Part shown: piece after piece, positions 9,714-18,956 of the stretch
Layout of the letters: every line of letters begins with the position of its first letter
Position numbering within the stretch: position 1 is the stretch's first letter
NCBI GenBank assembly: GCA_009840305.1
Contig: VXNY01000024.1
Location: forward strand, 124,001 to 188,000
Length of the DNA stretch: 64,000 nucleotides
Direction: 5' to 3'
Source: Gammaproteobacteria bacterium
GTDB taxonomy: Bacteria > Pseudomonadota > Gammaproteobacteria > Pseudomonadales > Azotimanducaceae
Position numbers and translations under genes: made by a program
Notes under the pieces: generated by a model
Told to the model about the DNA's origin: nothing
Database searches by the model: none
The model's input: the letters and a program-made list of their open reading frames with translations, nothing else

Positions 9714-11603
9714 CTAGTCAACGGGCTCTTCTTGCCGCAGTTGACGGACACTTTCTGCAGCTTTTATAAACCGTGGAGATACCGTTCGCGGTTTTGCTCG
9801 CTTTATGCGTTCAAGAATCTCCAGTTCTTCGTCCGAAAACATGCCATGGTCATCGCTGTACCGTATAAGCCAGTTAGCTAGTTCTGCCTTAGCGTATGCC
9901 GAAGAGATCTTATCAAGAGCTTCGAATACCTGGCGGGGGGCTCTTGACGCCAAAGACAGGGTCGAATACCTAGTCCCCATTGGTTCAACTTCGCACATCT
10001 CTATCAACAGTTCAATAGCTCTTGCGGAATCGTTTTCCCAAGATATGCAGTCGAAAATTACCCAATCGTACGCCTCTCTGCGCGTTGGTCCGGCACGTAC
10101 TTTTGGTAACATTGAAACGGCTGAGTCGATGTCCCGCGCCATCAAATCGAAAATTACCCTTCCTTCCCATCCCTGACCCTCGGTATTGAGTGGTAAGGTC
10201 ACAGCAGTATCAAAAGCCTTTTGAGGATTCGTGCGCGCTAATTCTCGCAGTGCAACTTCTATCAATTCGCTACGATAATGTGCAACCTTGGGATCTGTCG
10301 AGATCCAATGGAGAACATCGTTTACATTTTTTACTGCCCAATTGGCAACAACGACCGCTGCAACTCGATCGCGTTGTTCGCGTTCGCGAAGATCTCCTAA
10401 ACTGTCAGCGACCTTCTCCGGTGAAGACACAGCAATTTCAATCAAGGCAATCTCATGCGCTAAGGATTGCAAGTTCTCTGGTAGATTGTGAATTTGACCT
10501 AACATTCCGGGGGGATCCGACTGAGCAAATTCTTCTAATACACGTCTCTGAAGTTCTCGCCGGAATGCACGCGCCTCTACGGTGAAGGTGGAATCAAGTG
10601 CTGCATCTACATCCCATTCTGCCCACTCGCCGACGAGCTTAACAGCCAGTTCCCGAAATCTCTCATCCGAGTCTCGATTCACTAGTTCCACGAGGAACTC
10701 CATAGCAAGTTGAGGTTGAGCGAGCAACAATTGGCTCGATACAAACTCTGCTGTCGCTAACAGAGAAAAATCGGATGGAAGAGCTTCACTCATGATCTCG
10801 ATCACATCCACCCCGTCTTGAACTACCCAAGCATGCACAAGGTAGCCAAATAGTAGAGACTGGGAAGAGTTGAATTTCTGAAAATTCGCAAAGTTTGATT
10901 CAACAAAGTTCTTGAATTCCACGGCTGGGTTTGCAATCACAGGCTGTGTAGTTGCACTATTTAGGACTTCAATTGCTATCCATTCGCAGTCTAACTCTCG
11001 AGCGATCTGTCTTCGTTCGGACACCGACAGATCTTCTCGTGCGAGAACCATTCCTGAGACTGCGGCTTCTTTACTCGCTTGATCAAGACTAAGTGCACGG
11101 ACCCGAGCTTCATCCAAACTGGCTAAAGACCACTCCAAAAACACAAGCTTGATCAAGTTAAGTCGGTGTTCTTCAGGGCTGTGTTTCAATACCGCATTCA
11201 GTGCCTCTGGTGGATCAAGTACAGCCCACCTTCGGACAATCTTTTGTTGTACTTCTTCTCGAAACTTTGGAGCGTCTATAACTTTTCCTTGCTCCCAGTA
11301 TGTTGCTATCACTTGTACATTGGCTTCAGCAAGTATTTCTAGGAACCGGCTGATTCGCGCAAAGCGACTTTCGAATTGAGACGGATCTAAAGCTTCTGAC
11401 AAGGAGAGTAGATTCTCTTCTGTCGGGCTACTTGTAGTGGCTCTCTGAGTAGATATCGGAACTTCTTTAGTCGCTACGTTTGAGCTCTCGAACTTTCTTT
11501 GGGAAGCAAACAAGTAACCCAAAGCAAAAGATATGGCAACAACTACTACTGTAATCAGAGGTAACAGTAGTTTAGGATTTGCTTTTAGAAACGTGTTTCT
11601 CAA
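9714..11603 (-). CDS. Membrane-anchored helical-repeat protein, paralogue 2
   Basis: This is the sister of the 7686-9572 gene: 629 residues, a single N-terminal membrane segment at about 13-33 (LLPLITVVVVAISFALGYLF), a Ser/Thr linker, then the same helical-repeat body. Matching blocks occur in the same order, for example the FES-FAR segment near residue 75, LLxREDLxVxxRRQxAR near 185, AWVVQDGVxV near 262, a WxxxDPxAAL-like block and WIxTxPxVA near 440. The strong collinearity with clear divergence points to an older tandem duplication. Residues of each copy may have specialised for different partners. It is first in the pair in the direction of transcription. The short gap to the next upstream small ORF (110 bp) suggests its own promoter or a three-gene unit. 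Confidence 0.8.
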   Translation of the reverse strand: MRNTFLKANPKLLLPLITVVVVAISFALGYLFASQRKFESSNVATKEVPISTQRATTSSPTEENLLSLSEALDPSQFESRFARISRFLEILAEANVQVIATYWEQGKVIDAPKFREEVQQKIVRRWAVLDPPEALNAVLKHSPEEHRLNLIKLVFLEWSLASLDEARVRALSLDQASKEAAVSGMVLAREDLSVSERRQIARELDCEWIAIEVLNSATTQPVIANPAVEFKNFVESNFANFQKFNSSQSLLFGYLVHAWVVQDGVDVIEIMSEALPSDFSLLATAEFVSSQLLLAQPQLAMEFLVELVNRDSDERFRELAVKLVGEWAEWDVDAALDSTFTVEARAFRRELQRRVLEEFAQSDPPGMLGQIHNLPENLQSLAHEIALIEIAVSSPEKVADSLGDLREREQRDRVAAVVVANWAVKNVNDVLHWISTDPKVAHYRSELIEVALRELARTNPQKAFDTAVTLPLNTEGQGWEGRVIFDLMARDIDSAVSMLPKVRAGPTRREAYDWVIFDCISWENDSARAIELLIEMCEVEPMGTRYSTLSLASRAPRQVFEALDKISSAYAKAELANWLIRYSDDHGMFSDEELEILERIKRAKPRTVSPRFIKAAESVRQLRQEEPVD

Positions 11604-11738
11604 CGATGTTCCTTGGATCTAATCCAGTCAGAGGTTCCTCAATTTCCTAAACACTTAGAGTAATTCAAACTCATTTCCGGATCAGCTCTCAGCGATGTGC
11701 TAGTTAGACGATACGAAACTACATCTGTTTCAGTACTG

Positions 11739-11972
11739 TCACGTTTTTTGAGACTCTGCTGCACGTGCGATTTGCCACAGTTTTATCTTCCTAAATATGT
11801 ATCCGAAAAATATGCCCGCGCTAAGCATAACCGTGCAAAAAAGCACCCTTTCCCAAAGTGTTGGAAGAGGGTCTAATATCATGATCACAAACGTGAGCAA
11901 GAAAGCCATACGAACGATTTCTCCCATTCCTACAACCCCACCACTATCGTTTTTCTTACTTTCCTGTGCCAT
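11739..11972 (-). CDS. Small two-helix membrane protein
   Basis: This would be a 77-residue protein with a polar N-terminus (MAQESKKNDSGG), two hydrophobic segments at about 18-36 and 40-58, and a basic C-terminal tail (RKIKLWQIARAAESQKT), the layout of a small inner-membrane protein. An alternative GTG start two codons earlier (11978) exists; the ATG at 11972 is preferred. No strong ribosome site is visible. It precedes the helical-repeat pair on the same strand, so it may belong to the same transcript. No family is recognised and the gene call is tentative. Confidence 0.45.
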   Translation of the reverse strand: MAQESKKNDSGGVVGMGEIVRMAFLLTFVIMILDPLPTLWERVLFCTVMLSAGIFFGYIFRKIKLWQIARAAESQKT

Positions 11973-11978
11973 GATCAC

Positions 11979-12764
11979 TTGTCAAACTAGCTAAACCAGA
12001 CGACACTGAAGCTCCTCAACTAAGTTCTTTGCGAAAAAAAATCGCTTAGCTTCATTGTACTAATTTTGAATCGGTTCTGTCGGTGTCTCAGTGTGAAGGA
12101 GACTCACGCTAAGAAATTGATGAAGAATTATTGGAAAGGAAAACACTACTCTATGGTGCGTCAAGAGCAAATCGTCGCGTTGGTGCAATCGGGTCGATTG
12201 ACAAAAAGCCTATGGCGACGGAAATTGGATTGGTCGAAAGACGCTCAGGAGGGTTAGTTAATACAGAATATTCCATACCGACTCTTGCCTCTCGAGTTGC
12301 AGTCGCAGCTAAGGGACTTTTGAGTAATCAGGACAAACACCGGGCCGGTACAAATTTGTATCTGTGGATTAACTAGTAAGTTAGGAAGCTGGGAGTGATT
12401 TTTGTTCTTGTTCTGAACTTGTGCCCTACAGATCCATTCGTTCGTATTCTTCAAGTACGCGATTTCGTAAGGGAGCGAGAGCGTCTTTACGACTCAGAAC
12501 TTGTAAATCTGACAATAATACGTGAATCGGACTCAGTAATTTTCTAGGTTTGTTTCAGGTTGTAGAATGAGTGAAAGTGTTTCAAAAGTTTTCCAGCAGA
12601 TCTAGGAGGGATGCCTGGTTTCATGAAATTTTTTTTCTCTCCACGGAATGGGTTCTGAATATAATTGCTTTAGTACCGACATATTTGGTTGAGACTAGTG
12701 GCTTGCGATAGTGAGCGGGGTTTTTAGCGACTGCATCCACTTACTCACACATTCTGTTGGATAA
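11979..12764. other. Gene-poor intergenic region
   Basis: Overlapping short frames at 12066-12376 (plus) and 12254-12454 (minus) show no domain, no consistent composition and no ribosome site, and I do not call them. The right end leads into the promoter region of the secreted protein gene at 12850. No RNA gene was recognised. Confidence 0.45.
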
Positions 12765-12806
12765 CAACCGTAAACGGTTGACAAGGGGTAGAGCATTTTG
12801 TCGTAT
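12765..12806 (+). promoter_or_regulatory. Candidate promoter with overlapping palindromic operator
   Basis: A perfect 7-bp inverted repeat CAACCGT-AA-ACGGTTG (12765-12780) overlaps a consensus -35 hexamer TTGACA (12778-12783). A weak -10 (TCGTAT at 12801-12806) follows after 17 bp. The palindrome is placed where a repressor would block polymerase. The downstream gene starts at 12850 with a good Shine-Dalgarno AAGGAG just before its ATG. Confidence 0.45.
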
Positions 12807-12849
12807 TCCCCTTCAATAAAAAACTCATCGAGTAATACCTAAGGAGACT

Positions 12850-13578
12850 ATGATGAAGAAACTACAATTGATGATCGTCGCACTATTTTTGACGGCGTTA
12901 TCAACGTCTGCTCAAGAAACGGCCGTTAAAGAATTTGGGGCATTTTTAGGTACGAGTGTTGATATTATTGAAAACAGTCAATCCCAAAAGAATATCTCGC
13001 TCGCGGTACAGACAATGATATTTCCCGATATTAATGGAACGAAACAGTATAGTTTCTATTACGGTGGTGGAGGATCTATTGCAAATACGAACGGGGTGCA
13101 TGACACGGCACAGACTATTTTTGGTGAATTTGGAATCAAAACAAAATATGTGACTCCGTTTATCAACGTGTCTTTCACAAGGGAGCAAGCAGGTTATCAG
13201 GAAGAAACCGAAACCGAAACAGACATTGACGACGATGTCGCAGACATATGTGAGATAGACCCTGAAGCATGCGCGGATCTCGAAGAAGAAGAGCCGACCG
13301 ACCTTGTGGATTTGTTTTACGGGTCTGGCGTAAATTTTGGGATCGGAGTTCTAGTAAACAATCCCATCACAGATACGTTTAGTGCAAAAATTTCAAGCGT
13401 GATTAGCGCTGATTTAGCATTCGATATCCGGCTATTCTATCAGGCTCCTATTATTGGTCAAGCCAAGCCGGTATTCTCCATAGGATATAAAAGGGTTGTT
13501 GGCGAAAGCGAATCCGGTGCTGGTCAACGCGACGGCGATGGTATATCGCTAACTATCGGAATTTCTCGTCGATTGTAA
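12850..13578 (+). CDS. Secreted, probably outer-membrane beta-barrel protein of unknown function
   Basis: The 242-residue product has a clear signal peptide (MMKKLQLMIVALFLTALSTSAQ, split by a basic N-region and ending in a Ser-Ala-Gln cleavage context). The mature part alternates polar and hydrophobic residues with many Gly and aromatic positions (YSFYYGGGGSIAN, FGEFGIKTKYV, FDIRLFYQAPI). It ends in LTIGISRRL, the general pattern of a small outer-membrane barrel. A very acidic loop near residues 117-150 contains two cysteines (ICEIDPEACADLEEEE), which could form a disulfide or bind divalent metal. The double ATG is preceded by AAGGAG. No family was recognised. It stands alone between two long intergenic stretches, and a palindromic promoter suggests individual regulation. 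Confidence 0.7.
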   Translation: MMKKLQLMIVALFLTALSTSAQETAVKEFGAFLGTSVDIIENSQSQKNISLAVQTMIFPDINGTKQYSFYYGGGGSIANTNGVHDTAQTIFGEFGIKTKYVTPFINVSFTREQAGYQEETETETDIDDDVADICEIDPEACADLEEEEPTDLVDLFYGSGVNFGIGVLVNNPITDTFSAKISSVISADLAFDIRLFYQAPIIGQAKPVFSIGYKRVVGESESGAGQRDGDGISLTIGISRRL

Positions 13579-14235
13579 GAACTAATAAATCACTATAACA
13601 ACGGCCGGTCTCTGTCGTCTTACAGGTACCGGCTAAGGTGATAAATTTTTGGCAATCTCGGAATTAGCGGGATTGACCGCGATTCGTTCCCCGAATTAGC
13701 AGCTAGTCATGATAAATTGCGCGTCGTGAATGGAGCGATTCCTTTCACTTTGCGTGTTGCGTTTAGTTTCTTGTCAGTTGTGATTGTGTTGGGAGTCTTG
13801 CTCTCAACAAAAAGATTCTGACGTATTTTGAAAAATTCTTCGAGGAAAGACGGCTAGAGTTTGTAGAAACTTTCCTACACGTTAAATGTGGTAATCAATA
13901 ACACCAAATTTAGCGAGTAGACATAGTCGTCTAACAATCTTTCCTTATAAGCGTCGATCTCGTAGGGGCTAGGAATTTCCATTGCTCTCTTGATAGGAAG
14001 TAGAGGAGTGCACGAAGTTGTTACTCAGATTATTACCTCAAAAGCTAACAGAAAAGCGAGTTCCCAGTAGTCTCGGATATGTCTTTCCTCGAATTTTGCT
14101 GGAACCATGATCGTAGATAGGTGTGTGTCGCGCAATCCACAACATGTTAGTTGAAAAGAAATTTAGTTCTAAACGGGTCGGTAGCCAATAACAAAAATTA
14201 AAGCGGCACTTAGGGATTTTTTATTCGTCCGTTTC
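13579..14235. other. 657-bp region without a confident gene
   Basis: Just after the secreted protein gene, GCCGGT and ACCGGC form a short stem (about 13603-13633) without a strong T-run, perhaps a weak terminator. A 31-codon frame at 13726-13821 (GTG start) would encode a single hydrophobic helix, but it lacks a ribosome site. The right part abuts the 3' end of holA. Nothing else was recognised. Confidence 0.4.
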
Positions 14236-15261
14236 CTAAGCTTCGTAATCCACGCGTAACCGGGTTGCATCTGTCGCCAAAGTTCGGTTTTGGTATCCTG
14301 CAAGATTTAACAACATCGATTCCAAAGCAAGCCACGAGTCTCCGTGCAAGATGCCTTTTTGTTGACAATCTAAGTGCGCGCACTCGCTAATCAGTCTTTC
14401 AAGTCCTACTCGACCGAGCCGCTTTATGACTCTTTCACCTACACGACGACGGTTCGTCGTTAGGTGAACGCGACGACCGCAAGCTAAGTCATGGTACTTA
14501 CGTAGCTGAGAACCTAAAGCGCCGACAAGGAACAATGGTTGCGCTCCTTCTCTGCGAACGGCTGCTAGCATTGTCGATAGCTTGTTTACGTTTCCATTGC
14601 AAGCAGCATCTACCAAATCAAACGCACCACTGATGCTCCAATTTATTCGCGTCAATTCTTCGATTCCCACCACGGTGTCTTCGTTCAAAAATATCAACCG
14701 AAGCTTTTCCAGTTCTTGTTGAGCAGCAAAGAGATTTCCATCGGTTAGATCCGAAAGTTCCGCAATCGCTTCATTACTTAGTTTTAAACCTAGAGCTTGC
14801 GCCCGATCTCTAATCCAAGAGGACAGCTTCGCGGCCGGAACTGCGTCAATGATGACAGTAGTAGCCAGAGCAGATATTGATTTAAACCACGCTGCGTTAC
14901 GAAACCGGTAGTCCCATGACCAACCGCGTAATATCAGAATCGTTTCACCCTTTACGATCTGAATCCATTCTGCTAAGGCCGTTTGCACTGTTGAAGTGAG
15001 TACATTCTTGGTGAGACGGACATCGAATAGGCGTTTTTCTGCGAACAGCGAGCGACCCGACGCATCAGCTAATAGAGAATACCAATCATCTGGTTGCGCG
15101 ATCTCCACACGTTCGATTTCCGCGAAACCCCGCCCTTCAGCCTCGGAAGCAATAAGAGCGACGCTTTCCTCAACAAGAAGTAGTTCGTTACCCGCTAAGA
15201 AATACAACGGGTTGAGTTGCTCTTCTACACTTTGTTTAAATTTATCAAAAGTGACGATCAC
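14236..15261 (-). CDS. holA: DNA polymerase III subunit delta
   Basis: HolA is the clamp-loader subunit that opens the beta sliding clamp and is part of the DNA polymerase III gamma complex. At 341 residues it matches the usual length of about 340. The N-terminus has the typical LYFLAGNELLLVEESV segment, where the delta subunit carries PLYLLxGDExxLxxE. The middle has the WSWDYRFRNAAWFK region, and a helical collar domain (DLTDGNLFAAQQELEKLRL) follows. The start is a GTG 12 bp after the lptE stop, and leuS-lptE-holA is the standard gammaproteobacterial order, supporting both function and operon membership. No obvious anomaly. Confidence 0.9.
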   Translation of the reverse strand: MIVTFDKFKQSVEEQLNPLYFLAGNELLLVEESVALIASEAEGRGFAEIERVEIAQPDDWYSLLADASGRSLFAEKRLFDVRLTKNVLTSTVQTALAEWIQIVKGETILILRGWSWDYRFRNAAWFKSISALATTVIIDAVPAAKLSSWIRDRAQALGLKLSNEAIAELSDLTDGNLFAAQQELEKLRLIFLNEDTVVGIEELTRINWSISGAFDLVDAACNGNVNKLSTMLAAVRREGAQPLFLVGALGSQLRKYHDLACGRRVHLTTNRRRVGERVIKRLGRVGLERLISECAHLDCQQKGILHGDSWLALESMLLNLAGYQNRTLATDATRLRVDYEA

Positions 15262-15273
15262 TGTACGTGATAC

Positions 15274-15795
15274 TCACTCCGACTCCGATCCCTGCTGACG
15301 CGCGTAACGAAGGTACAGATCATGTACAAAATCATCAACAACACCCTGAATGAGTTCAGTTCTCACTTTCTGTTCTTCTGCTGACGTGCTAAGTAACTGA
15401 TTAGGATGCACTCTCACGCGCCCTGCTTTAGTGAATGAAATATTTTCCGCACTCTCTTCGTCTCCGTTAAACCAAAGTTTGAACGTGACCTGAAGAATCA
15501 GTTCATACTCTTGTAATCCCTCTCTAGGCACAACCAAAGAAGTAGACTTCTGTAAGTTTGAATCCTTCAAACGAATTGACAAATCTGCACTTTCAGAATC
15601 GGACGCAGATACTTCATTGAGCAAAAACGCGAGTATGAGTTCTTTTTCAAGGATTGGAGACTGAGCTATGTCAATGTTGACCGAGGACAGGTACGTGCCG
15701 AGCGTCGTCGTTCGAAGATAGAAGCCACACCCAGACACCAACACTAGCGTTGCAACAAACAAGAAGAACGACCTGAAGCACCAAAAGATTCTCAT
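15274..15795 (-). CDS. lptE: LPS-assembly lipoprotein LptE
   Basis: LptE is the outer-membrane lipoprotein plug of the LptD translocon, which places lipopolysaccharide in the outer leaflet. The product has a lipoprotein signal peptide with lipobox LVSGC (Cys23), followed by GFYLR, the canonical start of mature LptE. The rest, about 150 residues, has the expected alternating beta/alpha pattern (LQEYELILQVTFKLW and a conserved helix near the end, VDDFVHDLYLRYA). I chose the ATG at 15795, which lies 7 bp after the leuS stop. A TTG at 15825 would overlap leuS and give an unnaturally long signal peptide. The low-conservation family is best supported by the lipobox and its position between leuS and holA. 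Confidence 0.87.
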   Translation of the reverse strand: MRIFWCFRSFFLFVATLVLVSGCGFYLRTTTLGTYLSSVNIDIAQSPILEKELILAFLLNEVSASDSESADLSIRLKDSNLQKSTSLVVPREGLQEYELILQVTFKLWFNGDEESAENISFTKAGRVRVHPNQLLSTSAEEQKVRTELIQGVVDDFVHDLYLRYARQQGSESE

Positions 15796-15802
15796 TGCAG
15801 GA

Positions 15803-18238
15803 CTACGCTGCGGGTTTTGTAACAAAATTCAACATCCGGTTCTTCACGTAAATGGTCCGTTGAACGTCAACCCCTTCAAGGTGTCGTACTAGATTGGGTT
15901 GCGTCTTTGCGAGCTCTACTACTTCGCTGTCGGAGCTATCAACCGTAACATCAATCATCGCGCGACGCTTACCGTTCACCGAGACTGGAATGGATACGGT
16001 TTCCACCTTGAGTAATTCAGCGTCATAGGAAGGCCACCATCCACAAGCAAAAAGACCACCTTGGCGTCCTAATTGCTCATGGAGTTCCTCGGCAATGTGA
16101 GGACAGAAAGGCGAAACCAAAACTACTAAGGGTTCAACCTCTGATATCAAAGGGGTACGTCCTTCCGCACGAACTTCGTTGAGATATTCCATCATCGTAG
16201 CTATTGCGGTGTTATATCGAAGCTGGCTCAATGCATCCGTGACCTGTTTGATGGTGCGATGCAACGATGCTTTGAGCGGAGATTCTGATGTACTCGGTAC
16301 TGCTTCATGAACGGACTGCCACAACCTGTTCAAAAATTTATAGGGACCTTGAATTCCGTCTTCACGATAGTCACCACCCTGCTCAAAAGGTCCTAAGAAC
16401 ATGAGATAGAGTCGTACTGTGTCAGCTCCGAATTTAGCTATTACCGAGTCCGGTACGATCACGTTGCCTCTACTCTTGGAAATTTTCCGTCCTTTGCGAA
16501 TCAATAAACCATGTGCACGAAACTTTCTATAAGGTTCTTCAAAATTCAATATACCCATGTCATAGAGCGCCATTGTCAGGAATCGAGAATACAGCATGTG
16601 CAAGACCGCGTGTTCATTCCCGCCGATGTAAGAAGTAACCGGAAGCCACTTATGAAGAATTTCTGAGTTGAACGGCTGATTCTTCGTAGCCGTACATGGA
16701 TATCGGAGGAAGTACCATGCACTATCCAAGAAGGTATCCGAAACATCAGTTTCGCGCCTAGCGTCTTTACCACATGTTGGACAAGGTACGTTAACCCAGT
16801 CTGGGTCCCTAGACAGAGGGCTTTCGCCACGATCGTTAGGACGAAAATCCTCTAGATAGGGGAGTAGAACAGGCAAATCCGATTCTGGCACAACAACGGG
16901 ACCACAATCGCTACAGTGAATAATCGGAATAGGTGGCCCCCAATACCGTTGCCGCGAGATACACCAGTCATGTAATCGGTAGGAGATCGCCACTCTTGCA
17001 AGGTTGTCCTTGTGCAACCACTCTACTATTTTGTCCTTTGCGTCCGCGACGTCTAAGCCATCAAATCTACCAGAGTTGACCAAAGTACCGTCGCCTTCGT
17101 ATGCGGCGATGAGATCTATCATGTTGTTCGCGCCGGGTTCCGCAATTACACGCCGAATGGGTAGATCGAACTTTGTTGCAAACTCGAAATCGCGTTGATC
17201 GTGTCCAGGAACCGCCATGATTGCACCTGTACCGTAATCGACTAAAACGTAGTCGGATATCCAAATAGGAATACGCTCTTTTGTCGCTGGATTAATGCAA
17301 TAGGATCCTGTAAAAACACCGGTCTTGTCTCGGTCAAGTAACTGTCGCTCGACGATGTCCTGTTGTGCCACGTGACTCAAGTATCTATTAACCGCTTTGC
17401 GTTGTCCACCCGTAGTTACTGAATCGACAATTTCATGCTCCGGTGCAAGGACTAAGTACGTCGCACCAAACAGTGTGTCTGGTCGAGTGGTGAAGACTAA
17501 GATGCTTTCGTTAGAGTCTTCTTGCTTAAACTGCACATGGGCACCGGTACTAGCGCCGATCCAGTTCGTTTGCGCGGCTTTGGTCGTTTTTGACCAGTCT
17601 AACTCGTCAATGTTGTTCAGCAATCGTTTCGCATATCTAGTAATCTTGACGAACCACTGTGGAAGCTGACGCTGACCTACTTTCGCATCGCAACGTTCGC
17701 AAAAACCGTTAATCACCTGTTCGTTTGCTAGAACTGTTAAACAGGACGGACACCAATTGACCGCCGCTTCTCGGCGTTCGATTAGTCCGGCTTTAAATAG
17801 TTGAACAAATATCCATTGCGTCCACCGATAGTACTCTGGATCTGTAGTGTCCACCGTATGAGTCCAGTCAAACATTCCCCCAAAGCGCTTTAACTGCTGC
17901 GTAAAGTTCGCAATATTTTTTGGAATCAGCTCGTTTGGATTAGTACCTGTCTTTAAAGCGAAGTTTTCGCTGTGAATACCAAACGCGTCAAATCCTATCG
18001 GTTCAAAAACGGTCTTGCCTAGAAGTCGTTGAAAGCGCCCTTGAACGTCCGCTCCAGTGTATGCATAAATGTTGCCGATGTGTAGGCCTTCAGCTGAAGG
18101 ATAAGGAAACATCATCAAGTTGTAGAAAGGATGTTCGGCTTTGAGCAACTCGTGCTCAGTGAGTGTGTTGGTACCCTGTTCCTCCCATCGTTTCTGCCAC
18201 TTTTGTTCGATGGAAGTGGGATCGTAAGAGATATTCAA
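15803..18238 (-). CDS. leuS: Leucyl-tRNA synthetase
   Basis: This is a class I aminoacyl-tRNA synthetase that charges tRNA-Leu. At 811 residues it resembles the shorter bacterial LeuRS type. The catalytic signatures are HIGN in PSAEGLHIGNIYAYTG near residue 53 (the HIGH box) and KISKSRGN in the KMSKS position. Zinc-type Cys pairs occur in NWCPSCLTVLANEQ...FCERC and again in the second half (CSDC, CPTC). The editing-domain segment FTTRPDTLFGATYLVLAPEH is present, so post-transfer editing is likely intact. The start ATG at 18238 gives the usual NISYDPTSIEQKWQKRW beginning. leuS leads a unit with lptE and holA. A 718-base gap separates it from lnt upstream. Confidence 0.97.
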   Translation of the reverse strand: MNISYDPTSIEQKWQKRWEEQGTNTLTEHELLKAEHPFYNLMMFPYPSAEGLHIGNIYAYTGADVQGRFQRLLGKTVFEPIGFDAFGIHSENFALKTGTNPNELIPKNIANFTQQLKRFGGMFDWTHTVDTTDPEYYRWTQWIFVQLFKAGLIERREAAVNWCPSCLTVLANEQVINGFCERCDAKVGQRQLPQWFVKITRYAKRLLNNIDELDWSKTTKAAQTNWIGASTGAHVQFKQEDSNESILVFTTRPDTLFGATYLVLAPEHEIVDSVTTGGQRKAVNRYLSHVAQQDIVERQLLDRDKTGVFTGSYCINPATKERIPIWISDYVLVDYGTGAIMAVPGHDQRDFEFATKFDLPIRRVIAEPGANNMIDLIAAYEGDGTLVNSGRFDGLDVADAKDKIVEWLHKDNLARVAISYRLHDWCISRQRYWGPPIPIIHCSDCGPVVVPESDLPVLLPYLEDFRPNDRGESPLSRDPDWVNVPCPTCGKDARRETDVSDTFLDSAWYFLRYPCTATKNQPFNSEILHKWLPVTSYIGGNEHAVLHMLYSRFLTMALYDMGILNFEEPYRKFRAHGLLIRKGRKISKSRGNVIVPDSVIAKFGADTVRLYLMFLGPFEQGGDYREDGIQGPYKFLNRLWQSVHEAVPSTSESPLKASLHRTIKQVTDALSQLRYNTAIATMMEYLNEVRAEGRTPLISEVEPLVVLVSPFCPHIAEELHEQLGRQGGLFACGWWPSYDAELLKVETVSIPVSVNGKRRAMIDVTVDSSDSEVVELAKTQPNLVRHLEGVDVQRTIYVKNRMLNFVTKPAA

Positions 18239-18910
18239 TGTGAGGTCAGTAGTGAGTGTCGTGCGTGCGTCTGAATGGAAACAAATTATGCACTGCTAGA
18301 ACGAATAGAAAGAGTCAAGAAGTCTGTTATGCAAATCTCCAGAGAACGACGGAACATCGCTATTGAGACTGAAAACAACGGAGGTGGTAAATACTCTTTC
18401 ATCGAAGTAGAGAATAAGTGGCATGCACCCACTACGATCTTCATGGTGTATCCAGTCGTCCTCAGAGAAAAGAGTTGGTCAGGCCACGGAGTCCGGTTCG
18501 GACTTGTTTTAGTTTAAGAGCTGAATCTATACCGAATCAGCAAGAACGTGGTGATCCACTCCCTTGCGCGATCGTTAAGTCGAAAAGAATGGGATGAGGA
18601 TCTTTCGTACCAATCAATTCTGTTCCCCAAGTCGAAACAGATCGTCGTGCGAATAATCACTCGACAGAAACGGAATTGACAAACGTCAATGACGTAACCT
18701 CGCTGATTTTCAGACTCTGCAACTTATGAATTACCGTAATCGCTCCGTGCGCAAAAATTTGCATTTCAAATCGCTTTGTTACCTTAGTGTTTGTTTCAAA
18801 TGACGAAGGTACAATCTATTTGTTAAATTCGATGGCAAAAAAACTAACAAGTCAGCATTCATGTGCATAATTCAACCTCAGGTTGAACCCCGAGGTACGG
18901 ATGCTTCAAA
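18239..18910. other. Intergenic region upstream of leuS
   Basis: This stretch between leuS and the end of lnt should contain the leuS promoter and leader. An 80-codon frame at 18275-18517 shows no domain or ribosome site and is not called. A perfect 7-bp inverted repeat (TTCAACC 18871-18877, GGTTGAA 18881-18887) lies near its right end. I looked for a T-box-like or tRNA-like element and saw none. Confidence 0.45.
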
Positions 18911-18930
18911 ATGCGAAAGGGATTTCGCAT
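18911..18930 (-). terminator. Candidate terminator after lnt
   Basis: A perfect 8-bp stem ATGCGAAA/TTTCGCAT closes a 4-base loop, 26 bases beyond the lnt stop. Read on the minus strand, the stem is followed by a short T-run (TTTTG). The short T tract makes it a moderate candidate for the end of the phoH-ybeY-corC-lnt transcript. Confidence 0.55.
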
Positions 18931-18956
18931 TGGGTTCTCCGTGGACAAGGGAACCT

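Noticed and set aside
12066-12376. Two overlapping plus-strand frames that looked like small genes
   Set aside because: Different frames over the same DNA, no consistent composition, no recognisable domain.
18275-18517. 80-codon frame upstream of leuS
   Set aside because: No domain and no ribosome site; region must carry the leuS promoter.
18871-18887. Inverted repeat TTCAACC-TCA-GGTTGAA considered as a tRNA arm
   Set aside because: No acceptor stem or anticodon arm could be built around it, so it is not a tRNA.
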